Part shown: positions 47,636 through 57,377 of the stretch, piece by piece | Numbering within the stretch: the stretch's first letter is position 1 | Layout: every line of letters starts with the position of its first letter | Source: Bacillota bacterium | GTDB lineage: Bacteria; Bacillota; UBA994 | DNA: 57,461 nucleotides | Direction of reading: 5' to 3' | NCBI GenBank assembly: GCA_018333655.1 | Contig: JAGXTJ010000002.1 | Location: 1 to 57,461 of the forward strand | The notes under the pieces: model-generated | Seen by the model: the letters and a program-made list of their open reading frames with translations, nothing else | Told to the model about the DNA's origin: nothing | The model's database searches: none | Made by a program: the position numbers and the translations under genes

Positions 47636-49168
47636 CTATGCGAGATGGCAGAACTCGCCGATAACAGACTCGGCGGCTCGCTGTACCTGCCCCCCGTTGA
47701 TCAGGCTGTAGGCATGATTAAGCTCCCCATATAAAACACGATCCTCACCTAGTGTGGGTACCACGACCCGCACCAAGTCGTGCACCGCTTGTGTGGCCGG
47801 AGATAGCTTGCCAGCCACCTGCAAATCTATAGCCTGGCAGGCGGCGATAAGCTCGATGCCTAGGATACGTGTGGTGTTCTCCACCACTTGACGCACTTTG
47901 CGGCAAGAAAAACCGCCCATGCTGACGTGGTCTTCTTGGTTGGCACTAGAGGGGATGGAATCCACGGAGGCTGGGTGGCAAAGCACCTTGTTTTCGGAAA
48001 CTAAAGCGGCAGCGGTGTACTGGGGAATCATGTAGCCGGAGTTAAGCCCGCCAAAACGAGTAAGAAAAGCGGGCAACCCAGAAAGCTGCGGGTTTACTAG
48101 CCTCTCAATGCGCCGTTCCGCTATATTCCCTATTTCAGCCACAGCCATAGCGAGGTAGTCTCCACCTAGCGCTAGAAACTCGCCGTGGAAATTCCCCCCT
48201 GAAATAACCTCGGCCTGTTCGGGGAAAACGAGCGGGTTATCGGTAGCCGAATTACACTCGATAAGCATGGTTTCAGCCACATGGGTGAGGGCATGCAGGC
48301 AGGCTCCGTGTACTTGGGGGATACAGCGCAGGGAGTAGGCGTCCTGCACGCGTATTTCGCCAGGGACAGAGACCCACTCGCTGCCAGAGAGCAAGCGACG
48401 CATGGCCAGAGCAGCCAGCGCTTGCCCGCGATGTGGACGTACGGCAGAGAGCTTTTCATCATAGGCGGCCACTATGCCGCGCAAGGCTTGGTGAGTTAAA
48501 GCCGCGGTGATAAAACTGGCCTTAAGAACCCCTAGCGCATCAATCACAGCCAGACTAAGGCTTGCCCCCATGGCCTGGGTACCGTTAATGAGGGCCAGCC
48601 CTTCTTTAGCCTCTAGCTCTAGCGGCTTTAAGTTACGGCGGGCGAGTGCTACGCTACCAGGAACCACCTCGCCGTCAATCTCGGCTTCACCTTCACCAAT
48701 CAAGACCAAGACAACATGCGACAATGGTGCTAAATCTCCGCTAGCTCCGAGCGAGCCCTGCGATGGCACTACGGGGTGAATCTTTGCATTTAATAGATTA
48801 AGCAAGGCCTGCACCGTAGCCTCTTTCACGCCGGAATAACCTTTGGCGAGGGCATTGGCGCGCAGTAGCATCAGTGTCCTGACGGTATCTTGCGGCAAGG
48901 GAGCCCCGACTCCGCAAGCATGGCTGACAATTAGGTTTCTTTGCAGCTTGGCTACTTGTTCTTTGCTGATAGTTATGTCAGAGAACTTGCCGAAACCGGT
49001 AGTAATGCCGTAGACTGCCTTCTCTTCGGCCACGAGGCGGTCCACAAGGGCGCGGGCAGCGGCAATCTTCCCCCTCGCCTGCTCAGCGAGCAAGACGGGG
49101 GCCCCATTTCTACTTACGGCAAGTATATCTTCATATGTAAGATTGGCACCACTGATGGATACGGTCAT
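47636..49168 (-). CDS. hutH: Histidine ammonia-lyase
   Basis: Removes ammonia from histidine to give urocanate, 510 residues. The MIO prosthetic group forms from Ala-Ser-Gly in [31 protein letters not shown] and [13 protein letters not shown] start the protein, and [12 protein letters not shown] is the later active-site block. ATG at 49168 fits family length; an upstream in-frame start overlapping the previous gene is less likely. Confidence 0.97.
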   Translation of the reverse strand: MTVSISGANLTYEDILAVSRNGAPVLLAEQARGKIAAARALVDRLVAEEKAVYGITTGFGKFSDITISKEQVAKLQRNLIVSHACGVGAPLPQDTVRTLMLLRANALAKGYSGVKEATVQALLNLLNAKIHPVVPSQGSLGASGDLAPLSHVVLVLIGEGEAEIDGEVVPGSVALARRNLKPLELEAKEGLALINGTQAMGASLSLAVIDALGVLKASFITAALTHQALRGIVAAYDEKLSAVRPHRGQALAALAMRRLLSGSEWVSVPGEIRVQDAYSLRCIPQVHGACLHALTHVAETMLIECNSATDNPLVFPEQAEVISGGNFHGEFLALGGDYLAMAVAEIGNIAERRIERLVNPQLSGLPAFLTRFGGLNSGYMIPQYTAAALVSENKVLCHPASVDSIPSSANQEDHVSMGGFSCRKVRQVVENTTRILGIELIAACQAIDLQVAGKLSPATQAVHDLVRVVVPTLGEDRVLYGELNHAYSLINGGQVQRAAESVIGEFCHLA

Positions 49169-49184
49169 TCCCTCTCCCACTCTC

Positions 49185-49601
49185 CTAATCATCGCCTTTG
49201 CGCACAATTCCAATAGGGGTGAGGGTTCCCTCCTCACCTAGTGGATTGTCGAGCAGTATCTTTCTCATAAGCTTAGTGTCTACCCCTGCTGAATGCGCGA
49301 CAACAGCGCCGTGCCCCGAGGCATTAGCGCTGACAACACAGACCTGCACCCCCAGCCCTCTGGAGATGGCGAGGCACCAAGCCGCTAGATCCACGCTCCT
49401 ACCCCCCTCTGCCGTGCTTATGGCTCGCTGGGAAACAAACACAGTGTCTCCAGGCTGCAGGGAGCCGGCACAGTATCGCTTGAGCAAGGCCGCGAAATCC
49501 TCTCCCGGCATAATACGATGAGTCTTAATCATCACTCGCAAGTAGACCTGGCCGTCTATGGTACGCGTGGGACTTTTTTGTTTGGGGCGGTGAGAATACA
49601 A
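49185..49601 (-). CDS. Short CofE-like (coenzyme F420 gamma-glutamyl ligase family) protein
   Basis: 138 residues from a TTG at 49601 (GAGGTG 6 bases upstream). The first two thirds match the N-terminal part of CofE-type proteins: TIDGQVYLRVMIKTH, RIMPGEDFAALLKRYCAGSLQPGDTVFVSQRAISTAEGGRSVDL. Normal members run 250-400 residues; here the rest is only about 70 residues (VVAHSAGVDTKLMRKILLDN) with no second ligase domain. It ends 16 bases before hutH and so leads the hut operon. It may be a truncated relic or a small domain protein with a new role; ligase activity is unlikely. Confidence 0.6.
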   Translation of the reverse strand: MYSHRPKQKSPTRTIDGQVYLRVMIKTHRIMPGEDFAALLKRYCAGSLQPGDTVFVSQRAISTAEGGRSVDLAAWCLAISRGLGVQVCVVSANASGHGAVVAHSAGVDTKLMRKILLDNPLGEEGTLTPIGIVRKGDD

Positions 49602-49689
49602 TGCTATCACCTCAAACACTATTGTGTTCTTTTCCCCGCCCGCAAAATCCTGCTGCCAATTAAAAATGGCTACCTCGAGCACCAAGCAC

Positions 49690-49725
49690 AAAAAAATAAT
49701 CCGGCACTCATTGCTGAATGCCGGA
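49690..49725 (-). terminator. Intrinsic terminator after ftsH
   Basis: On the minus strand TCCGGCA...TGCCGGA (arms 49719-49725 and 49700-49706) followed by TTATTTTTTT. It begins 7 bases past the ftsH stop and separates it from the hut operon. Confidence 0.85.
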
Positions 49726-49732
49726 CAGACTG

Positions 49733-51544
49733 TTAGGCAGGAGCTAGCGGTGGCAGAGACCCGGTGGCTAGCAATTCGTTTAACTCTTCGCCCCGCAGAG
49801 TTTCGCGCTCCAGCAGAGTGTTGGCAATAAGGTCTAGCTTCTCGCGATTGTTCTTTAGCAATTCTTCCGCTTGGTGGTAGGAGCGATCTACGATACGCCG
49901 CACCTCGCGGTCAATGGTGTGGGCTACCGTCTCGCTAAAATTGCGATGGCGAGATATATCGCGTCCCAGGAAGACTTGCTCCTCTTTCTCACCATAGGTG
50001 ACGGGGCCAAGCTCCTCGCTCATGCCATACTCCATAATCATGCGCCGTACGAGGCGGGTCGACTTGTCGAGGTCATCTTGGGCGCCGGTAGAGATTTCAT
50101 TGAAGACTAGTTGCTCGGCGACGCGACCAGACAAGGCATAGGTTACGTTGTTAAGGATTTCGGTGCGCGTCATGACAAAGCGGTCTTCGGTAGGCAGAGC
50201 AATGACGTACCCACCTGCCATACCGCGCGGAATGATGCTGACGAGATGCACGGGGTCAGCATCCTGCGTCAGGTACCTGCTCAAAGCATGCCCGGCTTCG
50301 TGGTAGGCGAAGACCTTTTTCTCGTGTGCCGAAATGACACGCGACTTCTTTTTCGGCCCGGCAATCACTCTGTTTACAGCTTCCTCTAGGTCTAACATGC
50401 CTATGGTCTGCCGATCTTGACGTGCGGCCAGAAGCGCACTTTCGTTGACTAAGTTCTCAAGGTCTGCCGCGGTAAAGCCAGGGGTTAGCCCTGCTACAAC
50501 GGTCAGCTTAACTTCAGGCGCTAAGGGCTTGTTACGCACATGCACGCCCAAGATAGCTTCTCTTTCTTTGACATCTGGCCGGCCTACGGTTATTTGGCGG
50601 TCAAAACGACCGGGGCGGAGCAAGGCAGGGTCGAGGATATCGGGGCGGTTTGTGGCCGCCATAATAATAACGCCCTCATTGCCCTCGAAACCGTCCATTT
50701 CCACTAGCAACTGATTGAGCGTCTGTTCTCTTTCGTCATGGCCACCGCCAAGGCCAGCGCCGCGTTGTCTTCCGACTGCGTCTATTTCGTCAATAAAGAC
50801 TATGGCCGGCGCACTCTTTTTGGCTTGGTCGAACATATCCCTCACCCGCGAAGCACCCACGCCGACAAACATCTCCACAAAGTCAGAACCGGAAATACTA
50901 AAGAAGGGCACCCCAGCTTCGCCGGCAACCGCCCTGGCCAGCCAAGTCTTACCCGTTCCGGGCGGGCCATACAGCATGACGCCCTTGGGGATACGTGCGC
51001 CGATGGCGCTAAACTTACCGGGGTTCTTTAAGAACTGAACTACTTCGTCAAGTTCTTCTTTGACCTCGTCATAGCCGGCAACATCTTTAAAGGTGATGCG
51101 TCTGCGCACGTCAGACTGCATTTTAGCGCGCGACTTGCCAAAACTCATGACCTTGTTGCCGCCAGCCTGAGACTGCTGCATAAAGAAATACCAGATGCCG
51201 GCGAACAAAGCGAACATCAGGCCGTACGAAAGCAGAGTCGTCCACCATGGTGGGGCGGGAGGATCCCGATATACATACTGTGTTTTCGTGCGGAGCAAGG
51301 GGATGAGTGCTTCGTCCCCTGGCGGCACAGTGACGCGGTAGGCGGTGCCGTCCCTTAACTCACCGGTGATGACATTACCCACCTGATTGGCAGTAGCAAC
51401 CTGTTCGTTGACCACGAGGTTAAAGAATTCGTTGTAGCTGATCTCACGCGGCGCAGCCGTGCGCGCCACAAAAAACTGGATCAGGGACAATCCGACCATA
51501 ATGATCAGCAAGTAGAAACTCGCAGTGCGTAAATTCCTGTTCAA
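49733..51544 (-). CDS. ftsH: ATP-dependent zinc metalloprotease FtsH
   Basis: Membrane-bound AAA+ protease for quality control, 603 residues. Two N-terminal membrane helices (about 8-26 and 105-123) flank an outside domain. AAA module with Walker [20 protein letters not shown], Walker [13 protein letters not shown] and the [22 protein letters not shown]. Zinc site [12 protein letters not shown] start with AGGAGGA upstream. spoIIE-tilS-hpt-ftsH is the Bacillus order. Confidence 0.98.
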   Translation of the reverse strand: MNRNLRTASFYLLIIMVGLSLIQFFVARTAAPREISYNEFFNLVVNEQVATANQVGNVITGELRDGTAYRVTVPPGDEALIPLLRTKTQYVYRDPPAPPWWTTLLSYGLMFALFAGIWYFFMQQSQAGGNKVMSFGKSRAKMQSDVRRRITFKDVAGYDEVKEELDEVVQFLKNPGKFSAIGARIPKGVMLYGPPGTGKTWLARAVAGEAGVPFFSISGSDFVEMFVGVGASRVRDMFDQAKKSAPAIVFIDEIDAVGRQRGAGLGGGHDEREQTLNQLLVEMDGFEGNEGVIIMAATNRPDILDPALLRPGRFDRQITVGRPDVKEREAILGVHVRNKPLAPEVKLTVVAGLTPGFTAADLENLVNESALLAARQDRQTIGMLDLEEAVNRVIAGPKKKSRVISAHEKKVFAYHEAGHALSRYLTQDADPVHLVSIIPRGMAGGYVIALPTEDRFVMTRTEILNNVTYALSGRVAEQLVFNEISTGAQDDLDKSTRLVRRMIMEYGMSEELGPVTYGEKEEQVFLGRDISRHRNFSETVAHTIDREVRRIVDRSYHQAEELLKNNREKLDLIANTLLERETLRGEELNELLATGSLPPLAPA

Positions 51545-51578
51545 AATTACTTAGTCCTCCTCTCACAGCACAATAGCT

Positions 51579-51608
51579 ATCTTACCACAACCAAATGTAT
51601 GGCGTAAA
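51579..51608 (-). promoter_or_regulatory. Candidate promoter of ftsH
   Basis: On the minus strand TTTACG (51603-51608), an 18-base spacer, and TAAGAT (51579-51584), within the 113-base gap after hpt. Matches are 4/6 and 5/6. Confidence 0.35.
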
Positions 51609-51657
51609 ATTTTGCATAGGGGGCGGCAATATAGTATGGCTGTGCGCTGTTCTAACA

Positions 51658-52185
51658 TCAATCGACATGCACGCATATATTGGGCAAATTGCGATAATAT
51701 TGCTCAAAGTCTAGCCCATACCCCACCACAAAGAGATCGTCGATGGTGAAACCAAGATAATCTGGCACAATGCTGACCCGACGACGACTTGGCTTGTCCA
51801 GTAGGGTACAGGAACGGAGGCTTTTCGGCTTGCGCGAGCGCAGATTCTCAAGCAAGTAAGTCAGGGTGAGGCCGGTGTCCACAATATCCTCTACAATGAG
51901 CACATGGCTCCCCTCTACTGACTCTTCTAAGTCCTTAAGAAAGCGCACCACGCCGGATGTAGAGGTGGCCGACCCATAGCTAGAAACAGAAATAAAGTCT
52001 AGGACCGACTTGGTAGAGATATGACGGCATAAATCAGCTGCGAAAATGGCTGCGCCTCGCAACACCACGACGAGAAGTAGCTCCTCGCCTTCGTAATCCG
52101 CGCTAATCTGCCGACCCATGGCCTCCACCCTAGTCGCAATCTCCTCCTCTGAAAGCAGCACTCGCAAGTCTAATGGTTCTTGCAT
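51658..52185 (-). CDS. hpt: Hypoxanthine-guanine phosphoribosyltransferase
   Basis: Purine salvage enzyme, 175 residues from ATG 52185 (GGAGGT 7-8 bases upstream). PRPP loop VLIVEDIVDTGLTLTYLL, flap-side SSYGSATSTSG, and the C-terminal DYLGFTIDDLFVVGYGLDF. It begins just after the tilS stop; in Bacillus the TilS-HprT-FtsH genes also adjoin. Confidence 0.96.
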   Translation of the reverse strand: MQEPLDLRVLLSEEEIATRVEAMGRQISADYEGEELLLVVVLRGAAIFAADLCRHISTKSVLDFISVSSYGSATSTSGVVRFLKDLEESVEGSHVLIVEDIVDTGLTLTYLLENLRSRKPKSLRSCTLLDKPSRRRVSIVPDYLGFTIDDLFVVGYGLDFEQYYRNLPNICVHVD

Positions 52186-52186
52186 C

Positions 52187-53572
52187 TCATTTACCTCCAC
52201 GTTGGTAGAATAGCTCTAGTATAGTATTTTGTTCCTTGGGGCAAAAAGCATTGGCTACGCGCAGGCCAGGCACCCAAGCAATCTGACCCTCGATCTCAAT
52301 TATGGGCCAAGTATCTCGCCAAGGCAATGGAATTCGCGCCTCACTCATAGCTTGCTTTACTTTTTTGCGGCCTACGCCCCCTAAAAGTATATACGCATCA
52401 TGCGGTCTACGGTTTCGCACCACGACTAAATCTCCACTGTAAGAAAGACAGGCGGCATAGCCAAAATCGCCTGGCTGGTTAGCCGAGCACTCTGTTACGC
52501 GTCGCGCTACGAGCTTGCCGCCACAGGGCAAATTATATTCACCAGGGACGCTAATGGTCAGATGATAATTTTCTTGGTTTTCTTCTGTGGCAGAATAAAA
52601 AACTAGGTGCTCACGTGTGCGCAAGACACGCACACCTGCGGGCAGGGTAATTCTCCGCCCAACCTGCTTATCTAGCAGCGCAAATGTTTCGGCAAGGTGA
52701 ATTGTCTCTAGGTCTTTTCGCACCGTCGCAACACGAAAATAAGCCTCCGTAAGCACCCGCATCACCAAGGCCGCATGCACACCCATGAGCGCCTCTAGCC
52801 GGACACCAACACCAAAGTCGAGCGCTGAAATAGCGGCCGCACAAATAGGCAGGGCCTGTATGCTCATGTAGTCCACATCTTGAGCCACTTGAGAGGATAG
52901 GCGGTAGAGAGCTACGGCTACTTGCGGGTTAATTTGGCGCAGTAGAGGCATAACACTAAGTCGCACATAATTACGACTGTACTCTGTGCCCAAGTTGCTA
53001 CTATCCACGCGGTAATCCTGACTACGCAGAGCCAAGAAAGCTTCAATTTCCTGGCGAGACACCATTAAAAAGGGTCGCACGATGAGAATGCCGACGAGAC
53101 CCCGCTCCAGCGGGCTCATCGCCCGCAGGCCGCTCAAACCAGTACCACGCAGCAGCCTTAGCAGGACGGTTTCAGCTTGATCGTCCTGGTGGTGAGCCAG
53201 CGCTAGTTTATTTAGACCAAAGCGTTGCATCGCCGCGCTAAAAAAACGAAACCTCTCCTGCCGAGCCACATCCTGCATAGAGACACTCTTGCCCTCTAGC
53301 AACTTAGGTATGGACACATAGCCACACTCGCAGTCTACGCCAAGCTTATGGCACAGATCCTTGACGAAGCGACTATCTAGGTCAGCCTCCTCACCCCGCA
53401 AGCCATGGTTTAAGTGCGCCACGCGGACGGTGAAAGAAAGGCGTAGCGATAGCTCATGGAGGACTAAGAGTAGCGCCACAGAATCCGCACCCCCCGAAAC
53501 ACCCACGAGGATACGGTCTCCTGGCTCTGCCAAGCCATTTTTCACGACAAACTTCATGACCCGCTCTAACAT
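52187..53572 (-). CDS. tilS: tRNA(Ile)-lysidine synthase TilS
   Basis: Essential enzyme that modifies C34 of tRNA-Ile(CAU) to lysidine, 461 residues. PP-loop VGVSGGADSVALLLVLHEL, HLNHGLRGEEADLD, LAHHQDDQAETVLLRLLRGTGLSGL, and the C-terminal domain with RIPLPWRDTWPIIE. RBS AGAGGTG lies upstream of the ATG. Confidence 0.96.
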   Translation of the reverse strand: MLERVMKFVVKNGLAEPGDRILVGVSGGADSVALLLVLHELSLRLSFTVRVAHLNHGLRGEEADLDSRFVKDLCHKLGVDCECGYVSIPKLLEGKSVSMQDVARQERFRFFSAAMQRFGLNKLALAHHQDDQAETVLLRLLRGTGLSGLRAMSPLERGLVGILIVRPFLMVSRQEIEAFLALRSQDYRVDSSNLGTEYSRNYVRLSVMPLLRQINPQVAVALYRLSSQVAQDVDYMSIQALPICAAAISALDFGVGVRLEALMGVHAALVMRVLTEAYFRVATVRKDLETIHLAETFALLDKQVGRRITLPAGVRVLRTREHLVFYSATEENQENYHLTISVPGEYNLPCGGKLVARRVTECSANQPGDFGYAACLSYSGDLVVVRNRRPHDAYILLGGVGRKKVKQAMSEARIPLPWRDTWPIIEIEGQIAWVPGLRVANAFCPKEQNTILELFYQRGGK

Positions 53573-53650
53573 CGTGCAGGAGACACCTCTTATCTAAGAC
53601 TTTAGCGATTATTCTTTACTATAACATTTACAGCACGGGAGCAAAAGGGT

Positions 53651-53742
53651 GAAGCGCTAGTGAAGCGCTAGGGACGGTTCTCCCTGCTTCGCTCTTTGAA
53701 GCAAGGAGAACCGTCCCTAGCGCTTCGTCGCCTAGCGCTTCG
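53651..53742. repeat. Large palindromic element with 22-bp perfect arms
   Basis: Arms 53662-53683 and 53705-53726 are exact reverse complements; the stem continues inward as TGCTTC/GAAGCA after one mismatch, so about 28 pairs form with a 7-base loop. GAAGCGCTAG is repeated just outside the left arm (53651-53660) and CCTAGCGCTTCG outside the right arm (53731-53742), so the arms carry nested direct repeats. There is no ORF or T-tract on either side. It lies between tilS and spoIIE. The GGGACGGTTCTCC core resembles dispersed palindromic repeats seen in Clostridia genomes; REP/MITE-like origin is inferred. Confidence 0.75.
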
Positions 53743-53750
53743 GTCGAGGC

Positions 53751-53777
53751 AAAAAAGGAGGCCGCCGAAGCGGCCTC
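53751..53777 (-). terminator. Intrinsic terminator of spoIIE, overlapping its stop codon
   Basis: On the minus strand GAGGCCGC-TTCG-GCGGCCTC (53758-53777) followed by CTTTTTT. The UUCG tetraloop is especially stable. The stem overlaps two bases of the spoIIE stop codon. Confidence 0.9.
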
Positions 53778-56190
53778 AACCAACGAGGGGGATGCTAATA
53801 GCTTTGTCCAAAATCTTAAGGACCAGCACGGTCATGTCGTCGGTAACCGTCCCGCCGCAATTGTTCCTCGCACGATTTAAAATATACTCTGCTAGGTCTT
53901 TGGCCTTTTCGGCAGTGGCTTGCCGTAATATGCGGCTAAGCCACTCTTCCTTGTCTACCATGCCGCCTTGCCCCTCTAGCACACCGTCTGACAGCATGAC
54001 GAGAATATCTCCGGGGAGAAGCTGCAGTTTGCTGGTTTCTATTTCTATGTTACTAAGAATACCTGCTGGAAGCGTCGTCGCCCTAATGACATCGACTTTA
54101 TCCCCCCGCCGGTGATATGAGGAACTGGCCCCAATTTTCATTACTTCCGCATTCCCTGTGTACAGGTCTAAGAGAGCCATGTCGACGGTAGCAAAGCTCT
54201 CGCCTTGTGAGCGCAAGGCCAGTACGGCATTTATTGTTTGTACCGTTACTTCTTTGTCAAACCCCGCGCGCAGCATCTGCTCCATTAGACTAATGGCTGT
54301 GCGGCTCTCTTGGCGGGCCAAAGGCCCATCGCCCATGCCGTCGCTTATCATCAGCGCTAGCTTGCCACCCACAAGCTCAGCAATGCGGAAACTGTCGCCT
54401 GAGATGCCCTGCGAGCGCGGAAGTTGCGCTATCCCAGCGTCCGTTGCTAGTACCTGTGCTGTGGAAAGACAGACGGTGCACTTGGATTTACCGGCTAAGC
54501 TCGCACAGCGGCGATTCTCGCGTACTACCTGGCGGCCGAGCAACTCCGTGACTAGGGGAATGAGAACGGTGGCACAGTGATTCTGTTCTTTGCTACAGGC
54601 ATGCTTAGTAATTCTTGCTTCAATGCGGCCATTCTTGCCCTTTGTGACCTCAACCTGGGGAGAAAAGAGCCCCTGTTCGGCGAGCTCTCTCTTGATCTTC
54701 TCCTCGCTTTCACACAAGTACTCGACTTCTAAGTTAAAGTCAGCCACTAAAGAATCTATCACTTCCGCAACCCCCTTGAGCTGGCTGGCCACGAGCTGCC
54801 GCGACTCAACGGCCCGTTTCTGCCAGTACAAGGTTTGCCGATGCACTTCACAGAGCGAATTTAGACTCTTAAGCAACTCCTTCTGGCGGTCACATCGTCG
54901 CCTCACCGCCTCGGGGATCATGTCTATCGTTAGCGGTCCGTGCATATCCGTAAGGGCGAGCATATCAAGCAATCCTTGGTATGTCTTGTAAAAGTCCTTG
55001 CCCCAGCAGTTCTTGTGGCCCGGGCAATCTTCACACACATCCTGGGCGAGCCGATCCATGAGTTTATGCGCGCTTTGGTCAAAGGCATCTCCACTTTGCG
55101 CAGGCTGCCGAAAGGTCTCCGCTAGTTCCATGAACACATCGCCGAGCTCCCCTAGTCTTTTTCCGGCTAACACCTGCAATCGAGAAGCGTACCCACTGGC
55201 AACGGGCGCCTCTTCTTCGCGTAGGGCCATCGGCAGGAGGCGGTAAAGGCGCGAACGCACCTGTGAAGACGTGGCCATCAGCAGCAGGCTGGCTACTATG
55301 CCCTCTACCAGTTTATCCCCTAGGTAGTCGCGACCTCCGAAATTCACGGCGGAGAGCGCTGTAGCGGCCATAAAGCCCATAATGACGCCTGGCTTTTTCC
55401 AGTCTTTGAGCGCGCCAGCCACTAGGCCAGTGAAGGCATACGTTCCTACATAGTTGAGCGCCAAAGGGTTGCCGATATATATCAAGAAGGGCGCCGCCAC
55501 CCCTGTAGCTGCTCCCCAGGCAGCGCCACCTAAGAGGCCAGACAACATGACCAAGTACTTGAGCGCTATACCCTGTAGGGCGACCCCGAACAAGCTAATG
55601 CCAGATAGGCCTACGATGGCTAGCGCGCCGGCTATGGCAATCGACAAAATTTCTTCGGATTTGAACCGTCGCTCAGTGGTAAACGAACCGAGCAGGGACA
55701 CGGAGTTGACTAAAATAATGCTCATGGCCATGGTCAAGGCAACTTCGAGCAAGGTAGTAACAACGTCGTAGAGCGTCGGTGCTTGCCACCATAAGAGCGG
55801 TATCCTGACCACAACCACGGATATGCCCGCGAGAACCGCGCGAACTATGCGCTCCCATGAGCTTGGCACCAGTATTTTCTCGAGCGCTAAGTAGGCCAGA
55901 ACCATCCCGAAAAAACTGACCATCATCATGGGGCCGCCACGCCAGAACACTCCTACACTTAAAGCGAGAGCGGTCACCCACTCTGCGCCGGGAACAACCA
56001 TCCGCACGGCGGCAAAAAGGGCGACTGCGAACGGCGACAACTCGTAGAAGAGTGACGCACGACCTAGTAAAATCCCGGCCACGACGAGTGGCGCCAGGCG
56101 CGAGAAATGAGACAGCTCGTCCACCCGCCGATGCCCATAGGGCTTGTTCGCCGCAAGAACAGCTTTGAGGACCTTTGACTGCACATCCAC
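53776..56190 (-). CDS. spoIIE: Stage II sporulation protein E, SpoIIE phosphatase
   Basis: Dephosphorylates SpoIIAA to activate sigma-F in the forespore and takes part in polar septation. 804 residues: about ten N-terminal membrane helices (about 30-320), a linker region with a Cys cluster (CEDCPGHKNCWG), and a C-terminal PP2C phosphatase with LALMISDGMGDGPLARQES and VMLSDGVLEGQGGMVD carrying the metal Asp residues. Length is close to the Bacillus protein (827). The gene is on its own transcript with a terminator at its end. Confidence 0.97.
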   Translation of the reverse strand: MDVQSKVLKAVLAANKPYGHRRVDELSHFSRLAPLVVAGILLGRASLFYELSPFAVALFAAVRMVVPGAEWVTALALSVGVFWRGGPMMMVSFFGMVLAYLALEKILVPSSWERIVRAVLAGISVVVVRIPLLWWQAPTLYDVVTTLLEVALTMAMSIILVNSVSLLGSFTTERRFKSEEILSIAIAGALAIVGLSGISLFGVALQGIALKYLVMLSGLLGGAAWGAATGVAAPFLIYIGNPLALNYVGTYAFTGLVAGALKDWKKPGVIMGFMAATALSAVNFGGRDYLGDKLVEGIVASLLLMATSSQVRSRLYRLLPMALREEEAPVASGYASRLQVLAGKRLGELGDVFMELAETFRQPAQSGDAFDQSAHKLMDRLAQDVCEDCPGHKNCWGKDFYKTYQGLLDMLALTDMHGPLTIDMIPEAVRRRCDRQKELLKSLNSLCEVHRQTLYWQKRAVESRQLVASQLKGVAEVIDSLVADFNLEVEYLCESEEKIKRELAEQGLFSPQVEVTKGKNGRIEARITKHACSKEQNHCATVLIPLVTELLGRQVVRENRRCASLAGKSKCTVCLSTAQVLATDAGIAQLPRSQGISGDSFRIAELVGGKLALMISDGMGDGPLARQESRTAISLMEQMLRAGFDKEVTVQTINAVLALRSQGESFATVDMALLDLYTGNAEVMKIGASSSYHRRGDKVDVIRATTLPAGILSNIEIETSKLQLLPGDILVMLSDGVLEGQGGMVDKEEWLSRILRQATAEKAKDLAEYILNRARNNCGGTVTDDMTVLVLKILDKAISIPLVG

Positions 56191-56218
56191 ACCCCCTAGT
56201 AGCTTGCTGGTGATTAGT

Positions 56219-56252
56219 AGTATAGGGGCAGGTAGTTGTACAATTTGTCGCT
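56219..56252 (-). promoter_or_regulatory. Possible Spo0A-dependent promoter of spoIIE
   Basis: On the minus strand TATACT (56219-56224) serves as -10. At the unusual 21-base spacing used by spoIIE/spoIIG promoters in Bacillus there is GCGACA (56246-56251). It overlaps TTTGTCGCT (56244-56252), a 7/9 match to a Spo0A box. A second ATCGACA (56277-56283) lies upstream. Only suggestive. Confidence 0.4.
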
Positions 56253-56366
56253 CTAAGGCCTCATTCCTAAGAAAAAATCGACATCTTTCGTGCCGGCTAC
56301 CACACTCTGAGTAGCTCTATTACACCTCCATGGTATACTTAGCCTGACAAAGGAGGGTGACCTGTT

Positions 56367-57377
56367 GTGCCTAGAAGAGCGCTAATTTTGCTTATGCTAT
56401 TCATACAGCTAATTCTAGTGACCGTGTGGGGCAGCCTAGCCCATGCCGAAGGCCTGCCCCACATCTCAGACGGACTACCAGGTAGATCGACAGCTTGGGA
56501 GATAGCACCCCCTCATAAGCTTAATATCATCGGTTTCTACGCCCTAGGCGATGCCAGAACAAGCAGCTGGATGGATCTTTTTGGCTCACCCTTCCCCCTT
56601 ACTGCCCTAGGAAACACCGATATCGTCCATGAGTTGGCTTTAGGATGGTACACCATAGATGCGGCTGGGGCGCTCCTGACCCGTAGCCCGCGCCACGCCT
56701 GGCAACGCCCCCTAGCCTGGGAGTACGTCCTTAGCGCTGCAGGGCGCTATGACTTGCGCGCGGAAATGGTCGTCCACGAGACAAACCGTGGCGACCTCTT
56801 GACGACTTTTTTGGCAGATGACAAAGCTATGGAGCAGGCAGTGGCGGCCATAGCCGCCGCGTCCGGTCGTTACGGCGGTGTCAACCTTAACTTCGAAGGG
56901 CTTGGTTTTCTCGCCCGCGGTGAAGAAGAGAAAGCCATACGCGACAGCTTCACACACTTTGTCGCCCGCTTGGCTCCCGCTCTCCGCGCGGCCAATCGGA
57001 CCCTGACCCTAACCCTGCACCCACCGAACAGCGTCTACCGCGGCTATGATTATGCGGCACTAGGCGCTCTTGCTGACCGCATTATCATTATGGCCCATGA
57101 TTATGGCGAAAGCCCCGAACCGCTACATCGCGTCGTACAGGCAGTAGAAATGGCCCTCGTCCACGTGCCGCGAGAAAAGCTCATTTTGGGTATCTCTGTT
57201 TACACTGAAACAGCCGTGAGCATCGTCGACAAACTCGTCGTCGCCGAGCAATACCGCCTGCAGGGCGTATCTTTTTGGCGGCTCGGCCTCTTAATCGACG
57301 AGATGTGGCGCACGCTAAGGCAGGTGTTACCTTTTGTATCTGGCAGACTGAAAGTGAACCATTATGATGGAAAGTGA
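56367..57377 (+). CDS. GH18-like secreted protein, 3' end formed by adjoining mobile-element sequence
   Basis: 336 residues from a GTG at 56367 (AAGGAGGGTGA upstream). Signal peptide about 1-27 (LAHA|E). The remainder looks like the chitinase-like barrel of spore or cell-wall GH18 proteins: KLNIIGFYALGD, GGVNLNFEGLGF in place of DGxxxDxE with Glu177 kept but the neighbouring Asp changed to Asn175, LTLTLHPPN, DRIIIMAHDYGE, REKLILGISVYTE and the end-barrel GVSFWRLG. The final residues after FVSG run into repeat sequence at the window edge, so the native C-terminus was probably replaced. Hydrolytic activity is uncertain. Confidence 0.7.
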   Translation: MPRRALILLMLFIQLILVTVWGSLAHAEGLPHISDGLPGRSTAWEIAPPHKLNIIGFYALGDARTSSWMDLFGSPFPLTALGNTDIVHELALGWYTIDAAGALLTRSPRHAWQRPLAWEYVLSAAGRYDLRAEMVVHETNRGDLLTTFLADDKAMEQAVAAIAAASGRYGGVNLNFEGLGFLARGEEEKAIRDSFTHFVARLAPALRAANRTLTLTLHPPNSVYRGYDYAALGALADRIIIMAHDYGESPEPLHRVVQAVEMALVHVPREKLILGISVYTETAVSIVDKLVVAEQYRLQGVSFWRLGLLIDEMWRTLRQVLPFVSGRLKVNHYDGK

